This document shows positions 22,733-32,269 of a stretch of 64,000 nt of DNA, in pieces. How positions within the stretch are numbered: the first letter of the stretch is position 1; the number at the start of each line of letters is the position of its first letter. Position numbers and translations under genes: made by a program. This DNA is from Pomphorhynchus laevis (Eukaryota; Acanthocephala; Palaeacanthocephala; Echinorhynchida; Pomphorhynchidae), in the NCBI GenBank assembly GCA_012934845.2, contig WNNJ02000369.1:18287-82286 (forward strand). The letters run 5' to 3'. The notes under the pieces were generated by a model, which was not told the origin of the DNA, searched no databases, and saw only the letters and a program-made list of their open reading frames with translations.

Positions 22733-22940
22733 TGTGGCGCGCCCAGCGCGCCACCCATGCCAGATGCGCCACCCTATGGTGGCGCATCATGGGAGCACCC
22801 TATGGTGGCGCATAAATGTTGAATCCTATGCGCATATGATTTTATGCGCCACCATAGGGAGCACCCTATGGTGGCGCATAAAATCATAAAAATCCATAGG
22901 GTGGCGCATCTGGCATGGGTGGCGCGCTGGGCGCGCCACA
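22733..22940. mobile_element. 208-bp GC-rich MITE with 46-bp terminal inverted repeats
   Basis: The ends TGTGGCGCGCCCAGCGCGCC and its complement continue as perfect inverted repeats for about 46 bases. The inside holds further GATGCGCCACCCTATGGTG units in both directions, so the whole folds into a branched hairpin. TTTAT flanks it on both sides (22728-22732 and 22941-22945), a likely 5-bp target duplication. The sequence at 13625-13680 (reverse complement) is the same locus copy without the insert and has only one TTTAT. It carries no coding capacity and its superfamily is unknown. Base composition contrasts sharply with the AT-rich surroundings. Confidence 0.88.
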
Positions 22941-24567
22941 TTTATTAGTGGAGAGAGTGAAGTAAAATATTTATTTAATAGAATTTTCAATTACCTACTG
23001 CTATCATCTTCAGGACTATATAAAGATGATACATTTATTTCATATATTTATAGAATTTAGATTTATTTTTTACGCAGTTATAAACAAATTCATATTCAAT
23101 AAAGCTAAAAACAAATCAGCTATCTAGAAATAGTTAGATATCATACCTTTAGTATCATATTATATCTAGCAATATACCTTTATTATCATCAATATTAGTT
23201 TTATTAAGAATAATTTTTTATTAAACCTATTACTTCTAAAAATATTAGAGTTAAATTAAATAAGCATATATTATCAATATATTGAAACATATATTTTATA
23301 TGTTTATATAGTTTAAATTTTCTTTAAATCTAAATTTCTTTTTTATTCTAAATAACTAAATAAAATAGTTCTGAATTGTTTAAGTTAATTTTAATCATAA
23401 AAAGTAGTTTTGCTGGAAGATAATTGTTATTATCCCAATTTGTTGTTTTATAATTCAACTGTGCGTAGTTAGTTACACATATTTAAATATATATATTTTG
23501 CTGATCATTACAGCGAGGGCAGGAAAATAATTTACGAATAGAAAAAATGCCAGGTTATGTCATAGTAATAGTTTTTAAAAAGATCAGTGCAAGATAAACA
23601 GAGGTTTAATGCTATATTCAAAATATTTATTTAAAACAAGTAACTATCAATTAAAAGTTTTTAAATAATTTATCTTACATGTTATTTTGATTTATTCATC
23701 AAATTTAATTTTACATAATTATCTGATATTTAATCATTTTAGAGTTGATACAGATGAACTAAAGTTTCAGTTTCTTTTACTTACAACTAATTTGATTGCG
23801 TATTATTCGCAGTATTTCTCGTTAAAGCTAATTAGCCTTTTTCAAATCGTAAGTCTCGTGGCCTCACTTAACACTGCAATAGCTATGATTGTCTAGTGAG
23901 TGGACCCGCCTTAATATCACGAAAATATACAATAACTGACAAGAATTCATTCATGACAGTTTCGAATGATCAAATAAATCATTCAATGACATTGTTGCAC
24001 ACCATTATCGATCTGCTGGCATCTATATATTCCAACAAAATCTAATTGCACGTGCTCTGTAAAATTTGTGAATTTATTTAAATATAGAAATCTGTTAATA
24101 TTGTACTTTAATTAATTAAATTGATTGCTTTGAATAATCGATTAATTAGATATGTAAAATGAATCATTTTTAATTAATTCTCTTATCATTATTTTTGACT
24201 GTTACGTTACCACAAAATAACATGTATCCCATACATTTAATAATGTATTTTTTCTGCTGTTTTATATTTTACGATTTTGAATATTGTCGAACACTGTCAG
24301 TCTTAAATTGATTTTATGTATTATTTTATATATTTAAATATAATATTATATTTAAATAGTTATTAATGAGTATTGAAGTTTATAGTCTGATATATTTTAC
24401 TTTATAGTGAAATACTAAAAAGTGTAGTAAAGGAATTATTATAAACTACTTTTTAAAATTCATTAAATAATTTACATTGTAAATTATTAATATAATGGAG
24501 CAATTGCAAATAAAATGCAAAATATTATAAAATTCAAAATATTGTACGATCACTGTATAATAATTCC
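22941..24567. repeat. right arm of the 1.6-kb inverted duplication
   Basis: Reverse complement of 11979-13660, with an extra block at 23150-23257 that reads as another RT scrap (- strand, ILNKTNIDD-like). The first 75 bases are the surviving half of the fold-back element. The outer edge is GGAATTATTATAC on the - strand at 24567, the same edge as the left arm. Confidence 0.85.
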
Positions 24568-24584
24568 AATTATAATTCGTATTA

Positions 24585-24735
24585 TAATGATGTATTTTTT
24601 CTGAATATAATTTATGCAATTAACTAAAATTTATTTAGTAATACATTTTATATTGTAATGTATCCCAAATATTAAATAATGTATTTTTTCTGTTGTTATA
24701 TTTTCTTATACTTTATCTTTGTATACTTTATTTTT
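24585..24735 (+). repeat. about 130-bp repeat unit upstream of the RTE LINE
   Basis: The unit 'tatgcaattaactaaaattt ... agtaatacattttatattgtaa ... cccaaatattaaataatgta ... ttttctgttgtta' recurs after the LINE at 27500-27770. Confidence 0.55.
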
Positions 24736-24759
24736 TTATTTTTATATACTTTATGCTCA

Positions 24760-27440
24760 CCACTAACCGGAGAGGTTTTAATTGTCGGGTGCCGTATAAC
24801 CAGGCAGTTGTACGGAGACAGCTAAAGAACCATCAACATCCGAAGCGGACTAGCCTTCATGTAAGAAGGTGGAATGTAACGTCGCGGGCTGGGAAGGAAC
24901 CAGAATTAGTCGAAGAGATTGTTTGCTTCAGTCCAGAAATAGTCGGAGTCTTCTCTTCACTATTCTGGAACTGGAACAAAACTTTTTGATCAAGGTTGGA
25001 CCTTGAACTTTTCGGCTGTTACCAACGTAAAGTGACGACAGGCGGGTGTATGGATACTTACAAGTCCCCTGTTGTTGTTCGTGGTAGAGAGGTTTAACCC
25101 AATGAACGAAAGGCTGGTGTCTCTGAGACTTTTAGTCAAAGATGGAAAGGGGATAATTGTTTGTGTGCGTATGCTCCCTACATTATATCGGAATACGCAG
25201 TCTTTGTGGAAGATCTTGAGGCTTTGCTTGATATTAATCTTGCTGTAAATTCCCTCGATCTATTATGTGACTTTAATTCTCATGTTGGTATCGACAATAG
25301 CACTTGGAAGGAAGTGTTGGGGAGAAACGGATTCTCTGATCTGAATGCGGGTGGTGTTGAATTATTGCACTTTTGTTCTCGTAACAATTTGTACATGACC
25401 AACACCATGTTTGAACATATTGAGATCCATAGATGCACATAGCATCATGATTATCTCAGTCAAAGTTCAATGATCGATTTTGTAATTGTTTCATCTGATC
25501 TGCGATGTTATGTTCTGGACACTCGTATGAAGAAACGGGATGGGCTGTCAACAGATCACTACCTTGTAGTTAGCAAACTTAGATGGCAGGATCGGATAAT
25601 AGACAAGCCTGGTAAACCCCGACGTTGTGTGAGGGCGTGCTGGGAGCGTCTAATAGATGTTTCTGTCAAAGACCGTTTTTCTGGCTACATCCGGGAGGAC
25701 TACTCTCGGTTGCCAAAAGAGGTGACGAGCAATGATCAGGAATGGGAGATGTTCTGATCCTCGTTGGCCAAAGCAAGTGTGAAAATTTGTGGCTCGAAAA
25801 CCTTAGGTGCTCATCGCGGAGGAAATACTCAAACTGCTTGGTGGACACCATTAGTTAGAGATTTTGTCCAACAGAAGAAGCGGGCTTATAATGCAACTTT
25901 AATAGATAAATCAGTGGAAGCTGTAGATAAGTACCGAAAAGCAAAGCGAGCTTCATCTCGAGCAGTTACTGAAGCGAAGAAGGCGGCTTGGGAGAAGTTT
26001 GGAGGACACTTAAAACTTGATTATAGGTAAGCTTCGAATATGTGCTAGATGACGATCAGGAGACTTCGTGTCGGAAAGCAGAAAACTTCTTATACTGTCT
26101 ATGACAAGAGATGATCTATGCTGACTGACATTGACGAAATTCTTGGTTGTTGGAAAGAGCATTTTAGATAGATATGATTAATCCGATAGATATGCATTCT
26201 CTTGAAGAAGTAGAGCCTTTAGAACAAACGGAAGAGCTTATCTCTTTGGAAGATGTCATTGCTGTTGTTAAAAAACTACGTAACAGCAATTCTTTCGGAG
26301 TAGACGAGATTCGATCTGAAGCTTTAAAGGCTCTTTACGTTGTTGGCATGAAGTGGCTAACACGGATCTTCAATGCTGCATTGAAGTCGGGCAAGGTTCC
26401 TAGTGAGTGGCGAACTGGAGTGGTGGTACCGATCTTTAAGAAAGGTGACCGAAGAGTGTGTTCCAATTATCGGGGCATCAATCTTTTTAGCCAAACTGGT
26501 AAACTTTTTGCTAGGATTCTTGAGTTAAGGATACGACCTATAGTTGAGGGACAGTTGCGAGAGGAACAATGCGGCTTTCGTCCAGGTCGTGGAACTACGG
26601 ATCAGCTCTTTACTTTTTCAACTATCGTTAAACGGTTTTGGGAGTTCGGTCAACCGGTCTACAGGTGTTTTGTAGATTTGGAGAAGGCGTTCGACCGAAT
26701 TCCTCGAGAGAGGTTGTGGGAGGTACTAAGGGAGTATGGAGTACCAAACTATCTTCAGGTAGCTATGGCTTCCGGGATGAACAAAGTATTAGTTGTCTTC
26801 GTGTTCTAGGTAAGAAGTCTGAATCATTTCATGTAGGCGATGGGCTTCGTCAGGGTTGTCCTTTGTCACCACTTTTGTTTCTGATTTACATGGACAAAAT
26901 TTCGAGATCGGATGCTATGACGGATGTCGGTCTTCAGTTTGGTTCCATCAGGATTGCATCTGTGCTTTTTGCAGATGACGTTGTTTTGTTAGATTCTTGT
27001 CCTAAGAACTTACAATGCCTACTATATCGATTCTCGATGGAATGCCAAGCGGCAGAGATGTTGGTTAGCACCTCCAAGACTGTCTCTATGTGCTCGTCTC
27101 GGATTCAGGTGCCCATGTCAATTCGGATTGGTTAAAAGGTTCTTCCTAATGTGAATAATTTTAAGTATCTTAGGGTATTAATCTCGAGGGACGGCAGGAA
27201 CATCAAGGAGATTGAGAAGCGGATTTGTGCAGCTAACGCAGCAATGCGTTCTTTGTACAGGTCTGTCGTGGTGAAGCGGGAGTTGAGTCTTCGAGCGAAG
27301 CTTTCGGTTTACCACGCATTCTTCGTTCCTATCTTAACCTATATATACCGCCTTGGGGTATCTAAAAGAGAACTGTGGTCTGTCTCCCAGGATCGCGATG
27401 CCTTGAGTAGTTAGGTTCGTGCACTGCCTCCACGATCCGA
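24760..27440 (+). mobile_element. RTE-type LINE, decayed
   Basis: Seven open pieces in changing frames make one RTE-clade endonuclease/RT. The start has VRRWNVTSRAGKEPELVEE, typical of RTE proteins (xxGTWNVRSLxGK). Next are LLCDFNSHVG and STDHYLVVSKLRW (endonuclease), then the RT at 26174-26809 (GVDEIRSEALKAL, WRTGVVVPIFKKGDRR, CSNYRGINL, EEQCGFRPGRGTTDQLF, FVDLEKAFDRIPRERLWEVL). It ends with DGLRQGCPLSPLLFLIYMD and FADDVVLL (26638-27135), then KYLRVLISRDGRN and AKLSVYHAFFVPILTY. The order is complete, but at least six frameshifts or stops exist and the C-terminus is internally deleted. A dead copy. Confidence 0.88.
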
Positions 27441-27499
27441 CACCCGGACCTGTGGTTGAAAGGAAAAATCTTGTATGTTTTTTCTTGTCAAGAAATTGT

Positions 27500-27770
27500 T
27501 GTTGTAAATATACTTTATGCAATCAAGTAAAATGTTTACAGCAATTCATTTTATATCTTGTAACGTAGCCCAAATAATAAATAAAGTTTTTCTCTTGTTT
27601 TATATTTAATATTATTAAATATTCTTTATTCAATTAACTAAAATATTTTCAGTAATTCATTTTATATCTTGTAAAGTACCTATAAAATGAAATAATATAT
27701 TTTTCTATTGTTATATTTTATTTTATAAATTATTCTTTATGCAATCAACTAAAATTTTGCAATGATCACG
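27500..27770 (+). repeat. two more copies of the 130-bp unit
   Basis: Two adjacent diverged copies of the unit seen at 24585-24735 ('tatgcaatcaagtaaaatgtt', 'ttcaattaactaaaatattt', 'tatgcaatcaactaaaattt'). The RTE LINE therefore seems to lie inside a short tandem array. Confidence 0.5.
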
Positions 27771-27983
27771 TACATTTTGAATCTACCCTGTATTAAGTTT
27801 TACATAAAAATGGTGGGATATAAGTATTTAAAAAGCGAAGAATATGTTTTGATAGCAGATTATTTATTTCAAGTACAAAAATTCTCTGATAAAACATTTC
27901 TTGTCAACTTTTATTAAAAAACAAAAATGTCTATATAGAGCTGATATGCTAAGAGAGCAAAATATGACTTTTTAATCCCATTA

Positions 27984-28379
27984 TTATATATTTAAGGTAT
28001 TGTAATTAATTCTCCTTCCACGCCATCGTTTATAGGCCCATGTTGAAAGTGCTATGCATATTGAAGCCAGGAATATACCTCCAAAGAAACTAGCAGCATC
28101 GAATTTTCTATTACAGATAACTGGTTTGGGAGCTTCGGTACTTGTTGATGTTAATGGTGTAGTAGGATTAAACGTTGTAGTTGACGGTAATTCAGTTGTA
28201 TTCGGACGCGGTATTGGAGTTGTTGTGGGTGATTTTGTTGTTGAAGTAGTTGACGAATTCGTTGTTTCTCCGTCTGTAGTGTTGCCAAGCTGCAGATTTG
28301 CATTTACAAAGTTAGAATATCGGCTTTTTTGAATAGCGATGAGCAGTATAAAGAGAACCCATTTATTGTAGGAGTACAT
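27984..28379 (-). CDS. CD164-like single-pass mucin
   Basis: A 131-residue type I membrane protein. The signal peptide is VLFILLIAIQ within the first 20 residues. A Ser/Thr/Pro-rich mucin stretch follows (TTNSSTTSTTKSPTTTPIP ... PTTPLTSTSTEAP), then one Cys, then FDAASFFGGIFLASICIALS, a membrane helix, and a short basic tail ending YNTLNI. The (F)DxxSFxGGI-L lead-in and Tyr-containing tail match CD164/sialomucin core proteins, which act in adhesion and endosomal sorting. The ATG at 28379 is chosen because it starts the signal peptide. An upstream in-frame ATG (28454) lies before a possible acceptor (TTTTCTGTTTATAG), so the first exon may be 5' non-coding. The ORF is intact. Family call by motif only. 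Confidence 0.65.
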   Translation of the reverse strand: MYSYNKWVLFILLIAIQKSRYSNFVNANLQLGNTTDGETTNSSTTSTTKSPTTTPIPRPNTTELPSTTTFNPTTPLTSTSTEAPKPVICNRKFDAASFFGGIFLASICIALSTWAYKRWRGRRINYNTLNI

Positions 28380-28559
28380 TGCGACGTTAAACCTAATTGT
28401 ATGTGTTATCTGAAATACTATAAACAGAAAATTATTATTAACAAAAAATTTCATTTACAAAATTATTTAAATAACAAGCAAGTCCAAAAAAGTTTCCAAG
28501 CAAGCGACGTTTCGATGCACTTATACAATCGGATATGAATACGCAAGTGCAAAAGCAAA

Positions 28560-28950
28560 ACGTTGTCAAATTTTTAATTGTTAGTCTAATTAACAAAATT
28601 AAAATAATAATTTATTAATAATTTACTTTTATTAATTATAAAATAAGTATATTTTATTTTTATTAATTTATTTTATAAAATTTTAATTAATTACATTAAT
28701 TAGTATTAAATTATTACTAATTAATTACCACTAATATTAAAATTTCATATATTAGTTTTAATATTTATAGAATTATATATTAATATAATAGCTATATTAA
28801 TATTATAATCAATACTATTAAATTTATACTAATATTATATTAATATTATATTAATATTAATATATTGCATTTTTGCTCTTATGATCGAAATGTCATTATT
28901 ATGAAATAATAAAAAACTAAAATTGTATAAGCGAAATGTTAATGTCTATA
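28560..28950. other. AT-rich spacer
   Basis: TTAATATT-rich DNA with no gene. The block 28865-28915 ('attgcatttttgctcttatg') is repeated at 30557-30605. Confidence 0.5.
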
Positions 28951-29160
28951 TTTGTTCTACATTTGTTTTCGAACATTAATTCTTTCGAAGAACTAACTAA
29001 ATTGAGCTAATCACATTGACTTTAACTGTAAATCGACTTGTAATCGACTTGAGTTAAAGTCGATTGAATTTAACTCAAGTCGTTTTAATCAATTAATAAC
29101 AAAAGGCTCTAATTATTTTGTCCTTTTATAATATTTAGCTATAGTGATATTTAAATTGAT
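28951..29160 (+). repeat. 210-bp direct repeat, copy 1
   Basis: Matches 29806-30020 closely ('gttctacatttgtt', 'tctttcgaagaactaactaa', 'aacaaaaggctctaat'). It contains a hairpin at 29045-29082 with 14-base arms CGACTTGAGTTAAA. The two copies bracket a LINE fragment. Confidence 0.75.
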
Positions 29161-29189
29161 AGATACAATAGTGATATTTAAATTGGCCA

Positions 29190-29805
29190 CCAGGAGTTTA
29201 GGATATCTGTGATAGATAAGTCCCTGCTTCTGAAGTCACGCCAAGGCGGTAATGGTTGGGTGATTGAGTGTTTTTATAATTATGTAGGGATAGTAACTCC
29301 TCCAAAACTTTTGTAAGGTCTATGCTACCGATTCAACCCAAGGCTCTATCCTTCCAGCAGACAAACTTCCCTTTCTTGAACATTTTCCAAAATGAAGAAT
29401 GAGAAGGGTTAAGGCGAACAATGCTCGCCCTATCCCCACTCAGATTGAATCTATATATAGTGCTCCATTATTCATTCGAGAGGACTTGTCTGGCGGAAAA
29501 AGAGCGATTAGGAAAGTGTAGCATTTTAGCTAGGACCTTGAGTTTTGTTGGAGTGGGATCGTATATTCGACCTTTATAGGTAGTCGATAGAAAAGCTGTA
29601 GCTTGCGAAGAGAGGTATGAAGGTAGGAATTAAATTCGGTCAAACTCTCATTTCCAATTCTGGGGAAGAGTTAGATAGCTTCCTTAAAGAAGGCTACTCT
29701 GATAGGATCAAAGTGAAACTCCTTCTAAGCAACGTATCTTTCTCTATCCGCCAGCGAATTAGGTCATGAGGGTATGCTGTTGTCGCGACTGCTTAGTCGC
29801 TATAT
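29190..29805 (-). mobile_element. internal fragment of the CCHC/APE LINE
   Basis: Reverse-strand match to the middle of ORF2, equivalent to about 49736-50330 of copy B: the region between the endonuclease and RT domains. Neither the LINE 3' tail nor its 5' end is present, which is not how a normal 5'-truncated insertion looks. The frame is broken by several small changes. Flanked by 210-bp direct repeats. Confidence 0.8.
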
Positions 29806-30020
29806 TTGTTCTACATTTGTTCTCGAACATTAATTCTTTCGAAGAACTAACTAAATTGAGCTAATCACATTGACTTTAACTGCAAATCGATAAATCGACT
29901 TGAGTTAAATTTGATTGAATTTAAGTCAAGTCGTTTTTATCAATTAATAACAAAAGGCTCTAATCATTTGGCCATTTTATAATATTTAGTTATAGTGATA
30001 TTTAAATTGATAGATAAAGT
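29806..30020 (+). repeat. 210-bp direct repeat, copy 2
   Basis: Second copy of 28951-29160. Its hairpin arms have picked up mismatches (TTGATTGAATTTAAGTCAAG). Confidence 0.75.
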
Positions 30021-30600
30021 GGAAATTTAAAATATCGACTGTAACTGTGTAATAGTTAACTATACCGACTTTAACTGTTCTTCTTTTAACGAAGAACAGT
30101 CACTTATTCGCTATTTAGTTTGAATAATTTCTCATTGTATAATGCTGCTCAAAGAAAATAAATGACTTCATCTGAGCAAATAAAAAAATATTAAATTACG
30201 ATTTAATATTTATATTTAATTATAATTTATAATTAAAAATGAAAATGTATATTTTTTTACTTAAACAATTTTGAAGAGCAAGTTCCACACATTCTAGAAT
30301 ATCTAAAATACGTAAACATAAATTATAAAAATTTAACGCAATACGAAATTTGTTAATAAAAATTGCTTAGATAAAAAAGAGGAGCACACGTCAATAGTAC
30401 TCAACATAAAATACTTCATTTTCTACTTATAATGTTTAATCAAATATAAAGTTAATGTATAAATTAAAGTTAAAAATTTTGTTGTAAATTTAAAATAACT
30501 GTTCCGTAATCAAATAAAAAATTAATTTTATTTGATTTTAATTCAATTTTTTAATTGCATTTTTGCTCTTATGATCGAAATGTCATTATTATGAAATAAT
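30021..30600. other. AT-rich region, small hairpin
   Basis: CTGTTCTTC/GAAGAACAG hairpin at about 30087-30112; otherwise no gene or known repeat apart from the 28865-type block at 30557. Confidence 0.4.
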
Positions 30601-30633
30601 AAAAATTTAAAGTTGTCTTAGATACAGACAATA

Positions 30634-30870
30634 ATGGAATGCGTAGTGGAATTGCAAATAAAAAATTTTATTAATGGATTCATACTCTTAGGTCAAGCGT
30701 TTGCTGTAAAATGCGATGTAGATGAGGTTATGCTACCAATTATGAACAGTTCTTCAGCAGATAGATATGTATGTTTTAAATTTTGTTTATTTAGTGTCGA
30801 CATTTCACTTATAATAAAAATTAAAAATAAATTGTCTTTAAAGGGCCACACAATGCTTTTATTGTCTTAA
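30634..30870 (+). CDS. unrecognised small open frame or exon
   Basis: A 78-codon frame opening MECVVELQIKNFINGFILLG, with relatively non-repetitive sequence for this region. A donor-like ATAT|GTATGT near 30765 would end an exon at SSADRY. I recognise no family, and it may be chance; kept because composition is less AT-biased than its flanks. Confidence 0.2.
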   Translation: MECVVELQIKNFINGFILLGQAFAVKCDVDEVMLPIMNSSSADRYVCFKFCLFSVDISLIIKIKNKLSLKGHTMLLLS

Positions 30871-31275
30871 AGGGCTACCCATTGCTTGATGACTTCTGCT
30901 TTATACAGCACATAGTTGAAACTGAATGATCAGCAATCCTACAATGCGATATTAATAATTATCATATTAAATTAATATAACTATTAATATTAGTATTATA
31001 TTATATATTAGTTTTAATATTTATAGAATTATATATTAATAATATTTATATCATATATTTATATATTATATAAATATCTTAATTCATATAAATATTGTAT
31101 TATAATATTTATATAATATTTATATTATATATTATAATCAGTAATATCAAATTAATAAATATTATACCTGAGTAGATATCGGTTTATATGAATAAAATAC
31201 TGTATATGAATAAATATTTTATTTATTTGAATAAATAAAATATGTAAGGCAAAAAATACTTCATTCGAAAATATA
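30871..31275. other. AT-rich spacer
   Basis: TTAATATTATA-type low-complexity DNA; no gene seen. Confidence 0.5.
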
Positions 31276-31705
31276 TACAAAATAATCTACAAAACTTGTA
31301 GATTATTAGGAGCATGCGAATGAAAGATCTCTTACAATAGAAGTTTACAATAGCTGAATTAATTAAAAAATAATCTGAGGATATTTATTATGCCACTAAC
31401 TTTTCTGCAAGATGAGCTGAATTAATTAAAAAATAATCTGAGGATATTTATTATGCCACTGTAACTTTTCGTCATGTGCTAGCTTTTCAAATACCTGGCT
31501 TAACCATTGCATTGAGATACAAAATAATCCACAAGACTTGTAGATTATTAGGAGCATGCGAATGAAAGATCTCTTACAATAGAAGTTTACAATAGCTGAA
31601 TTAATTAAAAAATAATCTGAGGATATTTATTATGCCACTAACTTTTCTGCAAGATGAGCTGAATTAATTAAAAAATAATCTGAGGATATTTATTATGTCA
31701 CTAAC
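31276..31705 (+). repeat. duplicated 242-bp unit with nested 45-bp repeats
   Basis: 'acaaaataatc' to 'tttctgcaagatgagctgaa' occurs from 31277 and again from 31519. Inside each unit 'gctgaattaattaaaaaata' plus 'atctgaggatatttattatg' is itself present twice. No coding content. Confidence 0.85.
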
Positions 31706-32269
31706 ATTTCACACAAATGATAAAATACCGCATAAAAAATCATGACATCAAAAGTCATTTGCTATGATTTGACTTATCGGTGACTTCCTCGACTGCATGC
31801 TTTAACAATTGCATTGTGATTAGTTAATTTGGGTCAAGGGTGTTGGTAAGGTCAGTAGTTAGCGAATAGATTTGCTTGATTGACAATTTGGCAAGGACAG
31901 GGCAATAAATAAGATGAAAAATGGGTAGGCATTGAATTTGACAAAATTTTCAGCGATAATTCAAACGATCGTGCATGGGACACGGATTATCAAAGTTTAT
32001 CGTGATACCCGTGTATATGTGTGCGGACGATAAGTGATCTTTTATTTGCGTGTGGTTTATGCCATAGTGATTTCAAGGTATCCGAGGCTGACGATATTTC
32101 AGTATCCATTGCAAAGAGCTTAGTAGTAAATTGTTCAGGATGTTGTTTAAACGCGGATGTTTCAGGAAGACTGCAATATTGTCGATAGTCGACTGATAGG
32201 GAATTAATCGATTTGATAGCCTACTGCAATAAACTATCACATCGACAACTATATCAGCATATATGTAGT

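Noticed and set aside
12657-23896. Identical 69-codon frames at 12657-12866 (-) and 23687-23896 (+)
   Set aside because: Identity is explained by the inverted duplication; the sequence is AT-rich, low in complexity and has no recognisable domain.
28054-28332. 92-codon + strand frame rich in Val/Gly over the mucin gene
   Set aside because: It is the complement of the Thr/Ser/Pro-rich stretch of the - strand CD164-like gene.
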